A stretch of DNA of 15,227 nucleotides, taken from assembly GCA_003695215.1 (NCBI GenBank), contig RFIM01000066.1:1-15227 (forward strand), in the 5' to 3' direction. Source of the DNA: Chloroflexota bacterium (lineage in GTDB: Bacteria; Chloroflexota; Anaerolineae; Aggregatilineales; UBA2796). Shown here in pieces: positions 1 to 7,157 of the stretch. The translations under genes were made by a program, and so were the position numbers. Under the pieces are notes generated by a model. It saw only the letters and a program-made list of their open reading frames with translations, ran no database searches and had not been told where the DNA came from. Position 1 is the stretch's first letter. Each line of letters starts with the position of its first letter.

Positions 1-10
1 GACGCGTCTC

Positions 11-16
11 TATAGT
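11..16 (+). promoter_or_regulatory. Putative -10 box upstream of the disulfide oxidoreductase gene
   Basis: TATAGT lies 37 bases before the ATG at 54, and a Shine-Dalgarno-like GAAAGGA at 38-44 follows. The matching -35 would fall outside the window, so only half of the promoter can be seen. The same TATAGT box is used in the promoter proposed upstream of 10290. Confidence 0.4.
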
Positions 17-53
17 GCGAAATAAAAGCCGTTCGACGAAAGGAACAACTACC

Positions 54-707
54 ATGCCCCTCATCCAAGCCCAAGACCGCGAGTACCTGATCAACGAGTT
101 CAGCCAGCTCAGCCAGCCTGTGAAGCTGATCTTCTTCACCAGCAAGCAAAGCTGCGAGTATTGCACTGAGATTCGCCAAATCCTCACTGAAGTGGCGGAA
201 CTCTCGGCGAGCTTGAGCCTTGAGGAATACGATGTAGAGCAAGCGCCTGCGCTCGCTGCTGAGTATAGGATCGATAAGACGCCGTCTATCGTCATCATGC
301 GCGGCGGCGAAGCGCCGAAAGATTACGGCATCCGCTATTTCGGCATTCCCTCAGGCTATGAATTCAGCTCGCTCATCCACAGCATCCTGATGGTCGGTAA
401 AGGCGAGTCCGGCTTATCAGCCGCTTCGAAGGCCTGGGCAGCAACGCTGAGCACGCCGATCCACATTCAGGTTTTCGTCACGCCGAGCTGCCCGTACTGC
501 CCACAGGCTGTGCTGTTAGCGCATCGCTTCGCCTTGGAGAGCGATCTGATCCGCGCCGATATGATCGAGGCGATGGAATTCCCTGAGCTTGCTGAGCAGT
601 ATCAGGTGATGGGCGTGCCGCGCACGGTCATCAATGAACGCGTGCATATCGAAGGCGCTGCGCCTGAGGCCGTGCTGCAAGCCAAGCTAAAGGAAGCAGT
701 TGCCTGA
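54..707 (+). CDS. Protein disulfide oxidoreductase (tandem thioredoxin-fold, PDO/glutaredoxin-like)
   Basis: A 217-residue protein made of two thioredoxin-fold halves, each with its own redox motif: CEYC at residues 34-37 and CPYC at 146-149. Each half also has the cis-proline loop expected of the fold (TP at 76-77 and VP at 188-189). Length and the double CxxC pattern match the PDO family known from hyperthermophilic archaea and thermophilic bacteria, cytoplasmic dithiol-disulfide oxidoreductases proposed to form or shuffle intracellular disulfides. There is no signal peptide, which agrees with a cytoplasmic site. The ATG at 54 is preferred over the in-frame GTG at 15 because GAAAGGA (38-44) sits nine bases upstream and the extra residues are basic and unrelated to the fold. 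The gene is convergent with the NagB-like gene, only six bases away. The family call is firm; the physiological partner is unknown. Confidence 0.88.
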   Translation: MPLIQAQDREYLINEFSQLSQPVKLIFFTSKQSCEYCTEIRQILTEVAELSASLSLEEYDVEQAPALAAEYRIDKTPSIVIMRGGEAPKDYGIRYFGIPSGYEFSSLIHSILMVGKGESGLSAASKAWAATLSTPIHIQVFVTPSCPYCPQAVLLAHRFALESDLIRADMIEAMEFPELAEQYQVMGVPRTVINERVHIEGAAPEAVLQAKLKEAVA

Positions 708-713
708 GCGCGC

Positions 714-1586
714 CTAAATCAGGTACTTAGGTGAGGCAAGCGTGGCTTCATCCGTGATGATCGTGTAATCGTGCCCGCGGATGTGCGTGACGGGAAAGTC
801 ATCGCCTGCCTCGCCAAAGAGCGCCAAGCGCAACACAGTGTTCGCCCAATCCAAGCCGACATCGTTGCGGCAATACAGGCGTATGCGCTGTGCGCTCAGG
901 ATCTCGCGCATGCCGAGCGTGTACGCCTCGCGCGGGAAGCAAGCGATGTTGCCGCCGATGTTGGCGCGAATGGCATTCATGGTGATGGTGAAAGCATTCA
1001 GCCGTACGCGCCGCACAGAGCGCTCGGCAACGCCTATCTCAGGCTCATTAAACGCCAAGTGCCCGTGAATGCCAATGCCGCCATAGCATGTCTGAATGCC
1101 GCCCAACGCTTCGATCAGCTGTGGCAAGCGTTGATAATTCTCCTGATCAGGGAAGATGATCCGCTCGGGCGCGATCTGACAGCCTTGCGCTCGCAGCGGC
1201 GCCAAGAAAAGCCGCTCTATCGTGCCGCGAAAGCTCAAGGGGTGCTCAGGCGGCAAGACTCTGCCTTCTGAGTCGCAGTATTCGTCCATGAAGAAGAACC
1301 AACAATGCGCTAGCGAGAGTTGCCGTGCCGCGATCAGCTTGACGAGATACGGGTAGGCGCCCGTCGGCCCGACGGGCAAGATCAGGCGCAGGGAGTGGCC
1401 TTGTGCTGCACCGATCTCAGCAGCAATATCTTCGGCCATTCGGCGATGCAGCGCCTCTAGGTCAGAGCAGACAATCAGGCGCTCTGCGGCGCGTTGGCGC
1501 ACCTCAGCAGGCGTCAAGCTCAGCAAGCGGCGCACTTCGGCGCGCCGCTCGGGCCTGATCAGATCGAAATGATCGGCGCTCATCAT
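714..1586 (-). CDS. Glucosamine-6-phosphate deaminase/isomerase-like protein (NagB family)
   Basis: A 290-residue member of the NagB/6-phosphogluconolactonase superfamily. Visible family landmarks are the phosphate-binding loop PVGPTG (71-76), MDEY (100-103) carrying the general-base Asp101, the block GIGIHGHLAFNEP (170-182) and a C-terminal VTHIRGH-IITDEA segment typical of NagB. NagB converts glucosamine-6-phosphate to fructose-6-phosphate and ammonia. Against E. coli NagB, Asp72, His143 and Glu148 correspond to Asp101, His176 and Glu181. Asp141 is replaced by His174, so the ring-opening step or the substrate may differ. About 35 extra N-terminal residues precede the usual start of the fold. 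The ATG at 1586 overlaps the stop of the parvulin gene (ATGA, 1583-1586), which suggests translational coupling. Family is secure; substrate is not, so no gene symbol is given. Confidence 0.82.
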   Translation of the reverse strand: MMSADHFDLIRPERRAEVRRLLSLTPAEVRQRAAERLIVCSDLEALHRRMAEDIAAEIGAAQGHSLRLILPVGPTGAYPYLVKLIAARQLSLAHCWFFFMDEYCDSEGRVLPPEHPLSFRGTIERLFLAPLRAQGCQIAPERIIFPDQENYQRLPQLIEALGGIQTCYGGIGIHGHLAFNEPEIGVAERSVRRVRLNAFTITMNAIRANIGGNIACFPREAYTLGMREILSAQRIRLYCRNDVGLDWANTVLRLALFGEAGDDFPVTHIRGHDYTIITDEATLASPKYLI

Positions 1587-3097
1587 GGCGCGCTCGTTTG
1601 TGGTGTCGGCAGGCCGAAGGCTTCTTCGCTCAGGAATGGCGCCACTTGACGCGGCAGCGGATCAGTCGGTATAGCCGCCTGCCAAGCATCGCTGAGCGGC
1701 GTTAGATCCACGGCGAGCCGCTGCGCTTGCCAGGCACTGAAAGCGGCTTCAACGGCGCGCTCCAGCTCTTGCGGATTCGGCACGCTGAAGCGCCGCTCCT
1801 CGACCAAGAGCAGCTCATGGCCTGCTGCAGTGCGCAGGGGGCCATACAAGCCATTCTCAGTGTTCGCTGCCAGAAAGCGCGCCCATTCAGGCGGCAGAGC
1901 TGTCACGTCCTGCCAGCCGTAATCGCCGCCGTTGCCTGCAGTGGCCGAATCGAGCGAGTACTGGCAGGCGAGCGCGGCGAAATCTTCGCCTTGGCGCGCT
2001 CGCGCCGCAATTTCTTCTGCTAGGGTTGCGCTCGCCACGACGATCATCGCCAGATCCGCCAATTGTTCGCCATCAGCATCGCGGCGTTTCGCGCCGACTT
2101 TGAAAGTGTGCCAGCCAAGTGGACTCTGCTGTGGTGCCGTGATGCTACCCGACTCGGCCGAAAGGATCGCGTTTGGATCGGGCAGGCCGCGCGGCAGGGT
2201 CGCCCGTGAGCGCCAACCGAGCGCGCCGCCTTGCCCGCGCACAGCAGGGTCGATCGAGAAGCGGCACGCTACAGCGCGGAAGGGCTCGCCTGCTTCTAGG
2301 GCGGCTTTCGCCGCTTGCGCTTCGGCTTCGCTGGCAGCGATCAGGCGCTTGACGCGAAAGCTGAGCGCAGCAGGCTGCGCAGCCCGCTCACGCCCGATGA
2401 TCGGCTGCAAGATCGTCGCCATAGCGAAGGACTCAGCCACTGCCAGGATGTCCTGCTCGCGCATGCCCGAGTAGCGGACTGCTTGCTCCAGGTAGCGCGG
2501 CAGCTCTTCCGCCATTGCTGCGCGCGGATCGGGCGCTAGCTGAAGGTTGAAGCGGCGAATCCAGTAGCCGTCTATATCTTCTTGCGGCACGCTCAGGTTG
2601 CGCGCCTTGAACTCAGCGCGGATGACCGCCTCACGCAGCATCACGTCGTAAATCTGATAGCCGAAAGCGCGGGAATTGGCGAGCGTGTTGAAGATCGCGG
2701 CGATCCGATCCGCAGCCAGGTTCTCGCCTGCCGCAGTGAAGTTGATTGCCTCTAGGCCGACGATCTCGACGATGCGGCGCGCTTCATCCAAGGCTGCAAA
2801 GCGTTCATAGCGCACGCGCGCGCGGAACTGGCCGAGCGTGAGCGTCTGATCGCCGATGCGCGCAATTGGCTGATCCAGATCGAGCGCCTCGGCATCGGTC
2901 GGGCGGATGTAAGGCGTGCTGGTAGCTGTTGGCGTGCGCGTCGGGCCGCTAGGCGTGGCAGAAGGGCGCGCTCGAGCCGTCAACGTCAGCTCGCTACGCA
3001 GGTCTTGGATGACTTCAGGCGTCACGGAGACGCCGCAGCCGCTCAGGAGCAACGCAGCTGCGGCGAGATAAATCAAGCCTCTCAAAGGGCGGATCAT
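1583..3097 (-). CDS. Double-parvulin peptidylprolyl isomerase lipoprotein (SurA/PrsA-like)
   Basis: A 504-residue exported protein. It begins with a basic n-region, a hydrophobic stretch and the lipobox LSGC with Cys21, so it should be a membrane-anchored lipoprotein. A Thr/Pro linker (about 42-66) leads into a helical SurA-N-like region (about 75-240). Two parvulin-type rotamase domains follow, near 246-336 and 346-436. The repeated signature CRFSIDP..GGALGW (278-295) and CQYSLDS..GGDYGW (378-395) shows the duplication. Such proteins assist folding of exported proteins by cis-trans isomerisation of prolyl bonds. The ATG at 3097 is chosen over an upstream in-frame ATG at 3193 because it starts a proper lipoprotein signal and overlaps the preceding stop as ATGA (3094-3097). 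It lies between the DUF5667-type gene and the NagB-like gene in one transcription unit. Confidence 0.85.
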   Translation of the reverse strand: MIRPLRGLIYLAAAALLLSGCGVSVTPEVIQDLRSELTLTARARPSATPSGPTRTPTATSTPYIRPTDAEALDLDQPIARIGDQTLTLGQFRARVRYERFAALDEARRIVEIVGLEAINFTAAGENLAADRIAAIFNTLANSRAFGYQIYDVMLREAVIRAEFKARNLSVPQEDIDGYWIRRFNLQLAPDPRAAMAEELPRYLEQAVRYSGMREQDILAVAESFAMATILQPIIGRERAAQPAALSFRVKRLIAASEAEAQAAKAALEAGEPFRAVACRFSIDPAVRGQGGALGWRSRATLPRGLPDPNAILSAESGSITAPQQSPLGWHTFKVGAKRRDADGEQLADLAMIVVASATLAEEIAARARQGEDFAALACQYSLDSATAGNGGDYGWQDVTALPPEWARFLAANTENGLYGPLRTAAGHELLLVEERRFSVPNPQELERAVEAAFSAWQAQRLAVDLTPLSDAWQAAIPTDPLPRQVAPFLSEEAFGLPTPQTSAP

Positions 3098-4413
3098 GAA
3101 GTACTCGGCGTTTCCACAGGCAGCTCTTGGGCGCCTGAAGACGTTGGCGAAAATTCCACAGTGGGCGTTGGTGAAGGGGTGTAGGTTGCGCAAGGCGTTG
3201 GCGTGAAAGTGGGCAAGGGCGTGCCTTGCTCATTGAAGATCAAAGGCGGCGGCGAGGCGAGAGGATCGCAAGGCGCTAGAGTCGCAGTCGGCGTCTCAGT
3301 AGGTGTCTCGCTTGGCGTTGGCGTCTCGGTGGGCGTTGCGCTCGGCGTCGGTGTCGGCGTGAATGTTGCGGTCGGCGCTGGCGTGTCCGTCGGCAAGATG
3401 GGCGGCAAAGTTGGTGGGATGATGACTGGCGACAAGCTGAGCGGCGTCGCCGTTGGCGGCAGGGTCGGCAAAGGCGAGACGAAAGGCGGCGCAGCGGTCG
3501 GCAACGTGGCACTTGGTGTCGGCGTCGGCGGGATAGCTGTGGGGCTGAAGGTCATAGTCGGCGTCGGCGTCGGGCTCGGGATTTGCGTCGGCACGGTCAT
3601 GATGATAGTCAGCGCAGTCGGTGTGTTAGTCGGCTGCGGTGATGGCGTGAAGGTGACGGTCGGCGAGTGCGTGACAGTTGGCGTCGGCGAGAAGGAGGCA
3701 GTTGGCAGCAGCGGCGTCGCGCTAGGCAGGCTTGTGGCTGTGAGCCCTGACGAAAATGCCTGAGCAATTTGCAAGGCAAGTTCGCGGTTTGTGGCTTGCA
3801 AGCGCGCTATGAACTCAAAGGTTTGCGCGGCGCGATTGCGCAAGTCGTCGCGCGCGGCGCCTTCGGGCAAGGCGCTTAAGGCGCGTTGCACGCTCTCAGC
3901 AGCTGCGCTCAGCAGCTCGGGCGTGAGCAACACGCCGTCAGCCGCCATGAACTCGAGCTCCTGCAGGCGCTCGCGCGCCTGCACTGCGATCACATCTGGG
4001 GCCCTGTTGCTGATGAGCATGGATAGAGTTTCGATAGCTCGCTTCAAGCCATAGAGCGGCTCGTTAGGCAAGCTAGAGCGCGATAAAACTGCCAAGAGCG
4101 CGCCGACGCCAATCACGACGCTCAAAAGCGCCACTGCAAGCACTGCGCGCAGCGGCCATCGGCTTGGCGGGCGCACATGCAAGCTATAGGCAGCGCGCAG
4201 ACGGCGCTCGATCGCTTCGCGTTGCGCCATGTCAAGTGTCTCAGCGTTGAGCACGCGCAGCGCTAGCGCCGCAGTCAGGAGCGCACCAAGTTCTCTGAAC
4301 TCAGGATAACGCCTGGCACACTCTTCAATCGAAGCAGCACCTGAGCGCACTTCGCGCAAGCACGCCTCAAGGATTTCTTGTGGATCGGTCAGCCCTTGCG
4401 GCATATTTGTCAT
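3094..4413 (-). CDS. DUF5667-type single-pass membrane protein with Thr/Pro-rich C-terminal tail
   Basis: A 439-residue protein in three parts. Residues 1-85 form a cytosolic helical segment (LEACLREVRSGAASIEECA and onward) like the N-termini of Chloroflexota proteins often encoded next to ECF sigma factors. One transmembrane helix spans about 88-110. A DUF5667-like extracytoplasmic region (about 114-222) opens with NEPLYGLKRAIE. Residues about 225-439 are almost entirely Thr, Pro and Ser, probably a disordered, possibly glycosylated, wall-spanning tail. The layout suggests an anti-sigma-like or envelope-sensing protein, but no sigma factor gene is present here. Two ATGs (4413 and 4404) are possible and neither has a clear Shine-Dalgarno. 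The stop overlaps the start of the parvulin gene. Family placement rests on remembered motif style, so function is tentative. Confidence 0.72.
   Translation of the reverse strand: MTNMPQGLTDPQEILEACLREVRSGAASIEECARRYPEFRELGALLTAALALRVLNAETLDMAQREAIERRLRAAYSLHVRPPSRWPLRAVLAVALLSVVIGVGALLAVLSRSSLPNEPLYGLKRAIETLSMLISNRAPDVIAVQARERLQELEFMAADGVLLTPELLSAAAESVQRALSALPEGAARDDLRNRAAQTFEFIARLQATNRELALQIAQAFSSGLTATSLPSATPLLPTASFSPTPTVTHSPTVTFTPSPQPTNTPTALTIIMTVPTQIPSPTPTPTMTFSPTAIPPTPTPSATLPTAAPPFVSPLPTLPPTATPLSLSPVIIPPTLPPILPTDTPAPTATFTPTPTPSATPTETPTPSETPTETPTATLAPCDPLASPPPLIFNEQGTPLPTFTPTPCATYTPSPTPTVEFSPTSSGAQELPVETPSTS
3097..3732 (-). repeat. Low-complexity Thr/Pro-coding degenerate repeat region
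   Basis: The 3' half of the DUF5667-type gene consists of degenerate short repeats coding TP, TPT, TPS and TET units; the clearest part is near 3280-3370, where SATPTETPTPSETPTET is encoded. Interruptions such as the stretch around residues 380-397 (CDPLASPPPLIFNEQGT) break it into blocks. The repeats are imperfect at the DNA level, so the array is maintained as protein composition rather than as an exact tandem repeat. On the plus strand the same DNA reads as a Gly/Val-rich open frame (3203-3763), which is a by-product. Confidence 0.8.
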
Positions 4414-4422
4414 TGTATATGC
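4401..4422. promoter_or_regulatory. Inverted repeat spanning the two candidate start codons of the DUF5667-type gene
   Basis: GCATAT (4401-4406) and ATATGC (4417-4422) are perfect 6-bp inverted arms separated by 10 bases. In the minus-strand mRNA the first ATG (4413) lies in the loop and the second (4404) in the downstream arm. It could act as an operator or as a weak start-masking hairpin. Chance occurrence cannot be excluded. Confidence 0.3.
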
Positions 4423-4475
4423 TAGCTTTCACTAACCTTTTTACCGCATAGCTGGCCGAAAAGAAACGCCTCGCA

Positions 4476-5564
4476 CTATTCACCAGGCCGACATGGACGC
4501 GGCGCCAAAGTCGTCTCGACGATCACGCGGCACTGCATCACATCTTCTTCGGCTTGGGCGATGATCGCCTTAACTGAATCGGGCGTGATGCGCTCGTAGT
4601 ACTCATTCTTCGCCAGACCGACCGCGCCCTCAGCAATGCCGACGATCTCTGTCTCTCCGAAGGGCAGCTTGTCCTCAAGCGCCAGGCTGATGGCGCGATA
4701 GAGCGCGCCGCCGACGTTCTTGATCATCGAAGTCAGGATGACTTGTGCCGCTGCAGGGTCGCTCTCTTTGAGCAGCAGCCACTGGTCGGAATCGACGCCG
4801 ATGAAGTACTTATTGCGCTGCTGCGCCGCTTGGATCATGCCCAAGCCTGAGCCGCCCGCCACGCTGAAGGTGAAGTCAGCGCCCTGATCGTACATGGCAA
4901 GTGCGATCTCTAAGCCTTTGGCCACATCAAAGAATGGCCGCTCGCCGCCGATGTACTGCGTCAGCACGGTCATCTCAGGGATGACCGATCGTGCGCCTTG
5001 AGCATAGCCGACGATGAAATCATTGATGACGGGAATGTCCAAGCCGCCGACCACGCCGATAGTCTGCTTGCCGCTCAGGTTTGGCAAGGCCTTTTCTTTC
5101 ATCATGGCGGCTGCGTAAACGCCCGCCAAGTAGGCGCCTTCGTTCTGCGCGTAGATCACGTTATAGACGTTGGCGCACTTGCATTTGGTGAAGTCTATCG
5201 GCTCATCGTGGAAGATGAACTTTTTCTCAGGGTAGAGATCGGCGCGCGCCATCAGGTAATCTGCCACTAGCGACCCGCCCAAGACTAGAATATCGTAGGA
5301 ATCGGTATCGGCCATGGCATCGTCAATGCCAGGTTCCCAGCGCGCTTGATCTTCGCCCAGCTCGATCACTTTCAGGCTGATGCCGAAGTCTTTGGCAGCG
5401 CGCTCCAAGCCTTCTTGAGCCGAATCGAAGAAGGAGCGATCGCCAAGGGTGCCGTTGACTACATGGGTGACGCGCAGGGTCGGTTGCGCGTAGGTAGGCT
5501 GATGCATCGCCAAGATTGCGCTCGCAAGCGCGATCAGCAGGAAGATGCGTACGAAACGGTGCAT
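4476..5564 (-). CDS. BMP family (PnrA/Med-like) extracytoplasmic ligand-binding protein
   Basis: A 362-residue periplasmic-binding-type protein of the basic membrane protein family, whose studied members bind purine nucleosides (PnrA/TmpC) for ABC import. Family features in order: NGTLGDRSFFDSAQEGLE (37-54), YAQNEGAYLAGVYAAAMM (138-155), IGVVGGLDIPVINDF (169-183), GADFTFSVAGGSGLGMIQAA (228-247), FIGVDSDQW (254-262) and ILTSMIKNVGGALYRA (276-291). A signal peptide (1-26, cleavage after TYA) replaces the lipobox found in many homologues. Four cysteines remain in the mature part, two in KCKC (127-130) and two near the C-terminus (345, 358). The ATG at 5564 has a GAGGAGA Shine-Dalgarno at 5575-5581. 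No permease or ATPase lies nearby, so the ligand and transporter are unknown. It is transcribed divergently from the RseP-type gene. Confidence 0.85.
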   Translation of the reverse strand: MHRFVRIFLLIALASAILAMHQPTYAQPTLRVTHVVNGTLGDRSFFDSAQEGLERAAKDFGISLKVIELGEDQARWEPGIDDAMADTDSYDILVLGGSLVADYLMARADLYPEKKFIFHDEPIDFTKCKCANVYNVIYAQNEGAYLAGVYAAAMMKEKALPNLSGKQTIGVVGGLDIPVINDFIVGYAQGARSVIPEMTVLTQYIGGERPFFDVAKGLEIALAMYDQGADFTFSVAGGSGLGMIQAAQQRNKYFIGVDSDQWLLLKESDPAAAQVILTSMIKNVGGALYRAISLALEDKLPFGETEIVGIAEGAVGLAKNEYYERITPDSVKAIIAQAEEDVMQCRVIVETTLAPRPCRPGE

Positions 5565-5592
5565 GTTCTATCTCTCTCCTCAAGCAGCGCTA

Positions 5593-5622
5593 AGTATAGC
5601 AAGGCTGCGCGCCTTCGGGCAA
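5593..5622 (-). promoter_or_regulatory. Putative promoter of the BMP-family gene
   Basis: Read on the minus strand: TTGCCC (5617-5622), an 18-bp spacer, then TATACT (5593-5598) preceded by TGC, which makes an extended -10 box. The predicted start site is about 20 bases upstream of the Shine-Dalgarno. The surrounding 42 bp resemble the promoter proposed at 9269-9298. Confidence 0.5.
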
Positions 5623-5657
5623 ATATGCCTGAGCGAAGGATGAGCGCTGTTTCTTCT

Positions 5658-5687
5658 CTGCCACGCCTGCGCTGATTCCTGTATAAT
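5658..5687 (+). promoter_or_regulatory. Putative promoter of the RseP-HEAT operon
   Basis: CTGCCA (5658-5663), an 18-bp spacer and a perfect TATAAT (5682-5687). The ATG at 5741 is 53 bases beyond the -10 box. Together with the minus-strand promoter at 5593-5622 it forms a divergent promoter pair in a 176-bp gap. Confidence 0.5.
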
Positions 5688-5740
5688 TAGGGCAAATTCT
5701 GATGACGTGCGTCGCGTATCGGCGCTGAAGCAAGGTTCCC

Positions 5741-7147
5741 ATGGACTTCCTACTGGCTGTTCTCTCGTTTGTGATTGTCCTCACGCCGCTGATCTTGATC
5801 CACGAGTGGGGGCATTTCATCGCCTGCCGCCTGACGGGCGTGACCGTACTGGAATTCGGCTTGGGCTTTCCGCCACGTGCCGCCAAGTTGTTCGAGCGCA
5901 ACGGCACTGAATTCACATTGAATTGGCTGCCGCTAGGCGGCTTTGTGCGCCCGCTGGGCGAGGATTTTGTGCGCCCTGTGGGCGAAGAAGCGACCGAGCG
6001 CGAACGGGAAGCCTACCGCAAGTATCAAGAAGAATTGGCGGCGCTGGGCAAGAAGGTGCCAAAATTGAAGTCTGTGGCTGAGGCCACGCCGCTGCAGCGC
6101 TTGTTCTTCCTGGCAGCGGGCTCGGGCATGAACGTCCTAGCAGCTGTCGTGCTGTTGATCATCGCCGCGACTATCTCCTTGCCGCCTGTGGTGCTCGCTG
6201 TGGCGCCAAACTCGCCTGCGGCGGCTAGCGGCTTGCAATTTGGCGACGTGATCACAGCTGTGAACGGCGTGCCCGTCAGCAGCACGGCGCAGATCGAAGC
6301 GCAGATCGAGGCGCACCGCAACTCTGAGCAGCGCGATCAGCCCATTCGCCTGACTGTGGAGCGCAAAGGCGAGGCGCGCGAAGTCGTCTTAGGTGAACAG
6401 ACGGGCCGTTTCCCGAATCAAGCTGTGCTGGTCACAAGCGTGACGCGCAACATGCCTGCAGATGGCATCTTTGAGCCCGACGACATCATCCTGAGCGTTG
6501 ATGGCAGAGTACGCTCGGCTGAATCTATCGTCGAATACGTGCGCGAGCGTGGCGGCCAGGAAGTGACCTTCGTGGTGCTGCGCGGCGCTGAGCGCCTGAC
6601 CTTGACGGTCGTGCCGCGCCGCGTGACGGCCAATGAGCCTGCCGTCGGCATTGGCCTGCGTCCGCTAGAGTTCGATCTGTTCACAGGCTTGGCGCTTGAA
6701 GATCGCTCTGAAGGCAAGCCGCTCTTTGAAGCTATCGGCGTCGGCATTCAGAACACGGGCGCCATTTTAGGGCAACTGATTCGCTTCCCAATCGATCTGA
6801 TTCGCGGCGCGCTGACGGTTGAGGAAGCGCGTCCTGTCAGCGTGGTCGGCATTTCGCAGTTGGGCGGGCAAGTGGTCAGCGCAGCGGTGGAGGATCGCTC
6901 GCCATTGCGCCTGATCAACTTCGCGGCGCTGATCAGCCTGGCGCTCGGCTTCACTAATCTGTTGCCGATACCTGGCTTAGATGGCGGGCGCATCCTCTTT
7001 GTCCTGGTCGAGCTTGTGCGTGGTAAGCCAATGGCGCCTGAGCGCGAAGGCTTCATCCACATGGTCGGGCTGATGTTCATCCTCGGGCTGTTCATGCTCC
7101 TCGTGATCAACGATTTGGTCAATCCGATCGGGCAAGTTATCCGCTGA
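5741..7147 (+). CDS. rseP: RseP-type site-2 zinc metalloprotease (M50) with two PDZ domains
   Basis: A 468-residue integral membrane protease. The first transmembrane helix ends in the zinc-binding HEWGH (21-25), and the second active-site segment NLLPIPGLDGGR (406-417) supplies the LDG aspartate. Further hydrophobic helices lie near 123-146, 390-408 and 441-458. Two PDZ domains (about 148-212 and 228-303) sit between the active-site halves, as in E. coli RseP. A charged insertion (about 75-118) follows GGFVRP. Family members cleave transmembrane helices of anti-sigma factors and signal-peptide remnants. The ATG at 5741 has AAGG at 5732-5735. The usual neighbour dxr is absent; instead a HEAT-repeat gene follows after 10 bases. 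The family and the active-site motifs are clear; the substrate is not. Confidence 0.92.
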   Translation: MDFLLAVLSFVIVLTPLILIHEWGHFIACRLTGVTVLEFGLGFPPRAAKLFERNGTEFTLNWLPLGGFVRPLGEDFVRPVGEEATEREREAYRKYQEELAALGKKVPKLKSVAEATPLQRLFFLAAGSGMNVLAAVVLLIIAATISLPPVVLAVAPNSPAAASGLQFGDVITAVNGVPVSSTAQIEAQIEAHRNSEQRDQPIRLTVERKGEAREVVLGEQTGRFPNQAVLVTSVTRNMPADGIFEPDDIILSVDGRVRSAESIVEYVRERGGQEVTFVVLRGAERLTLTVVPRRVTANEPAVGIGLRPLEFDLFTGLALEDRSEGKPLFEAIGVGIQNTGAILGQLIRFPIDLIRGALTVEEARPVSVVGISQLGGQVVSAAVEDRSPLRLINFAALISLALGFTNLLPIPGLDGGRILFVLVELVRGKPMAPEREGFIHMVGLMFILGLFMLLVINDLVNPIGQVIR

Positions 7148-7157
7148 GAGGACACTT

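Noticed and set aside
703..723. CCTGA...TCAGG inverted repeat spanning both convergent stops
   Set aside because: The stem is only 5 bp with an 11-base loop and no flanking T-run, so it is too weak to call a bidirectional terminator.
771..1271. Antisense plus-strand open frame of 166 codons inside the NagB-like gene
   Set aside because: It lies entirely over a gene with clear catalytic motifs, and its translation shows no family pattern. High G+C genes commonly produce such antisense frames.
3095..3193. N-terminal extension of the parvulin lipoprotein
   Set aside because: The extra 32 residues would bury the signal peptide and come from the upstream gene in another frame; the ATG at 3097 fits the lipobox and the ATGA overlap.
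3280..3370. Short tandem repeats that might suggest a CRISPR array
   Set aside because: The repeat units are 6-12 bp, degenerate, without spacers, and in frame with a Thr/Pro-rich protein tail.
3203..3763. Gly/Val-rich plus-strand open frame of 186 codons
   Set aside because: It is the mirror of the Thr/Pro-coding repeats on the minus strand (ACN/CCN codons read in reverse as NGT/NGG); it has no Shine-Dalgarno and no recognisable domain.
4414..4475. Promoter for the DUF5667-parvulin-NagB unit
   Set aside because: A TATACA box (4414-4419) is present, but the position 18 bases upstream reads TAAAAA and the box abuts the first ATG. A promoter is likely somewhere here, but I cannot define one.
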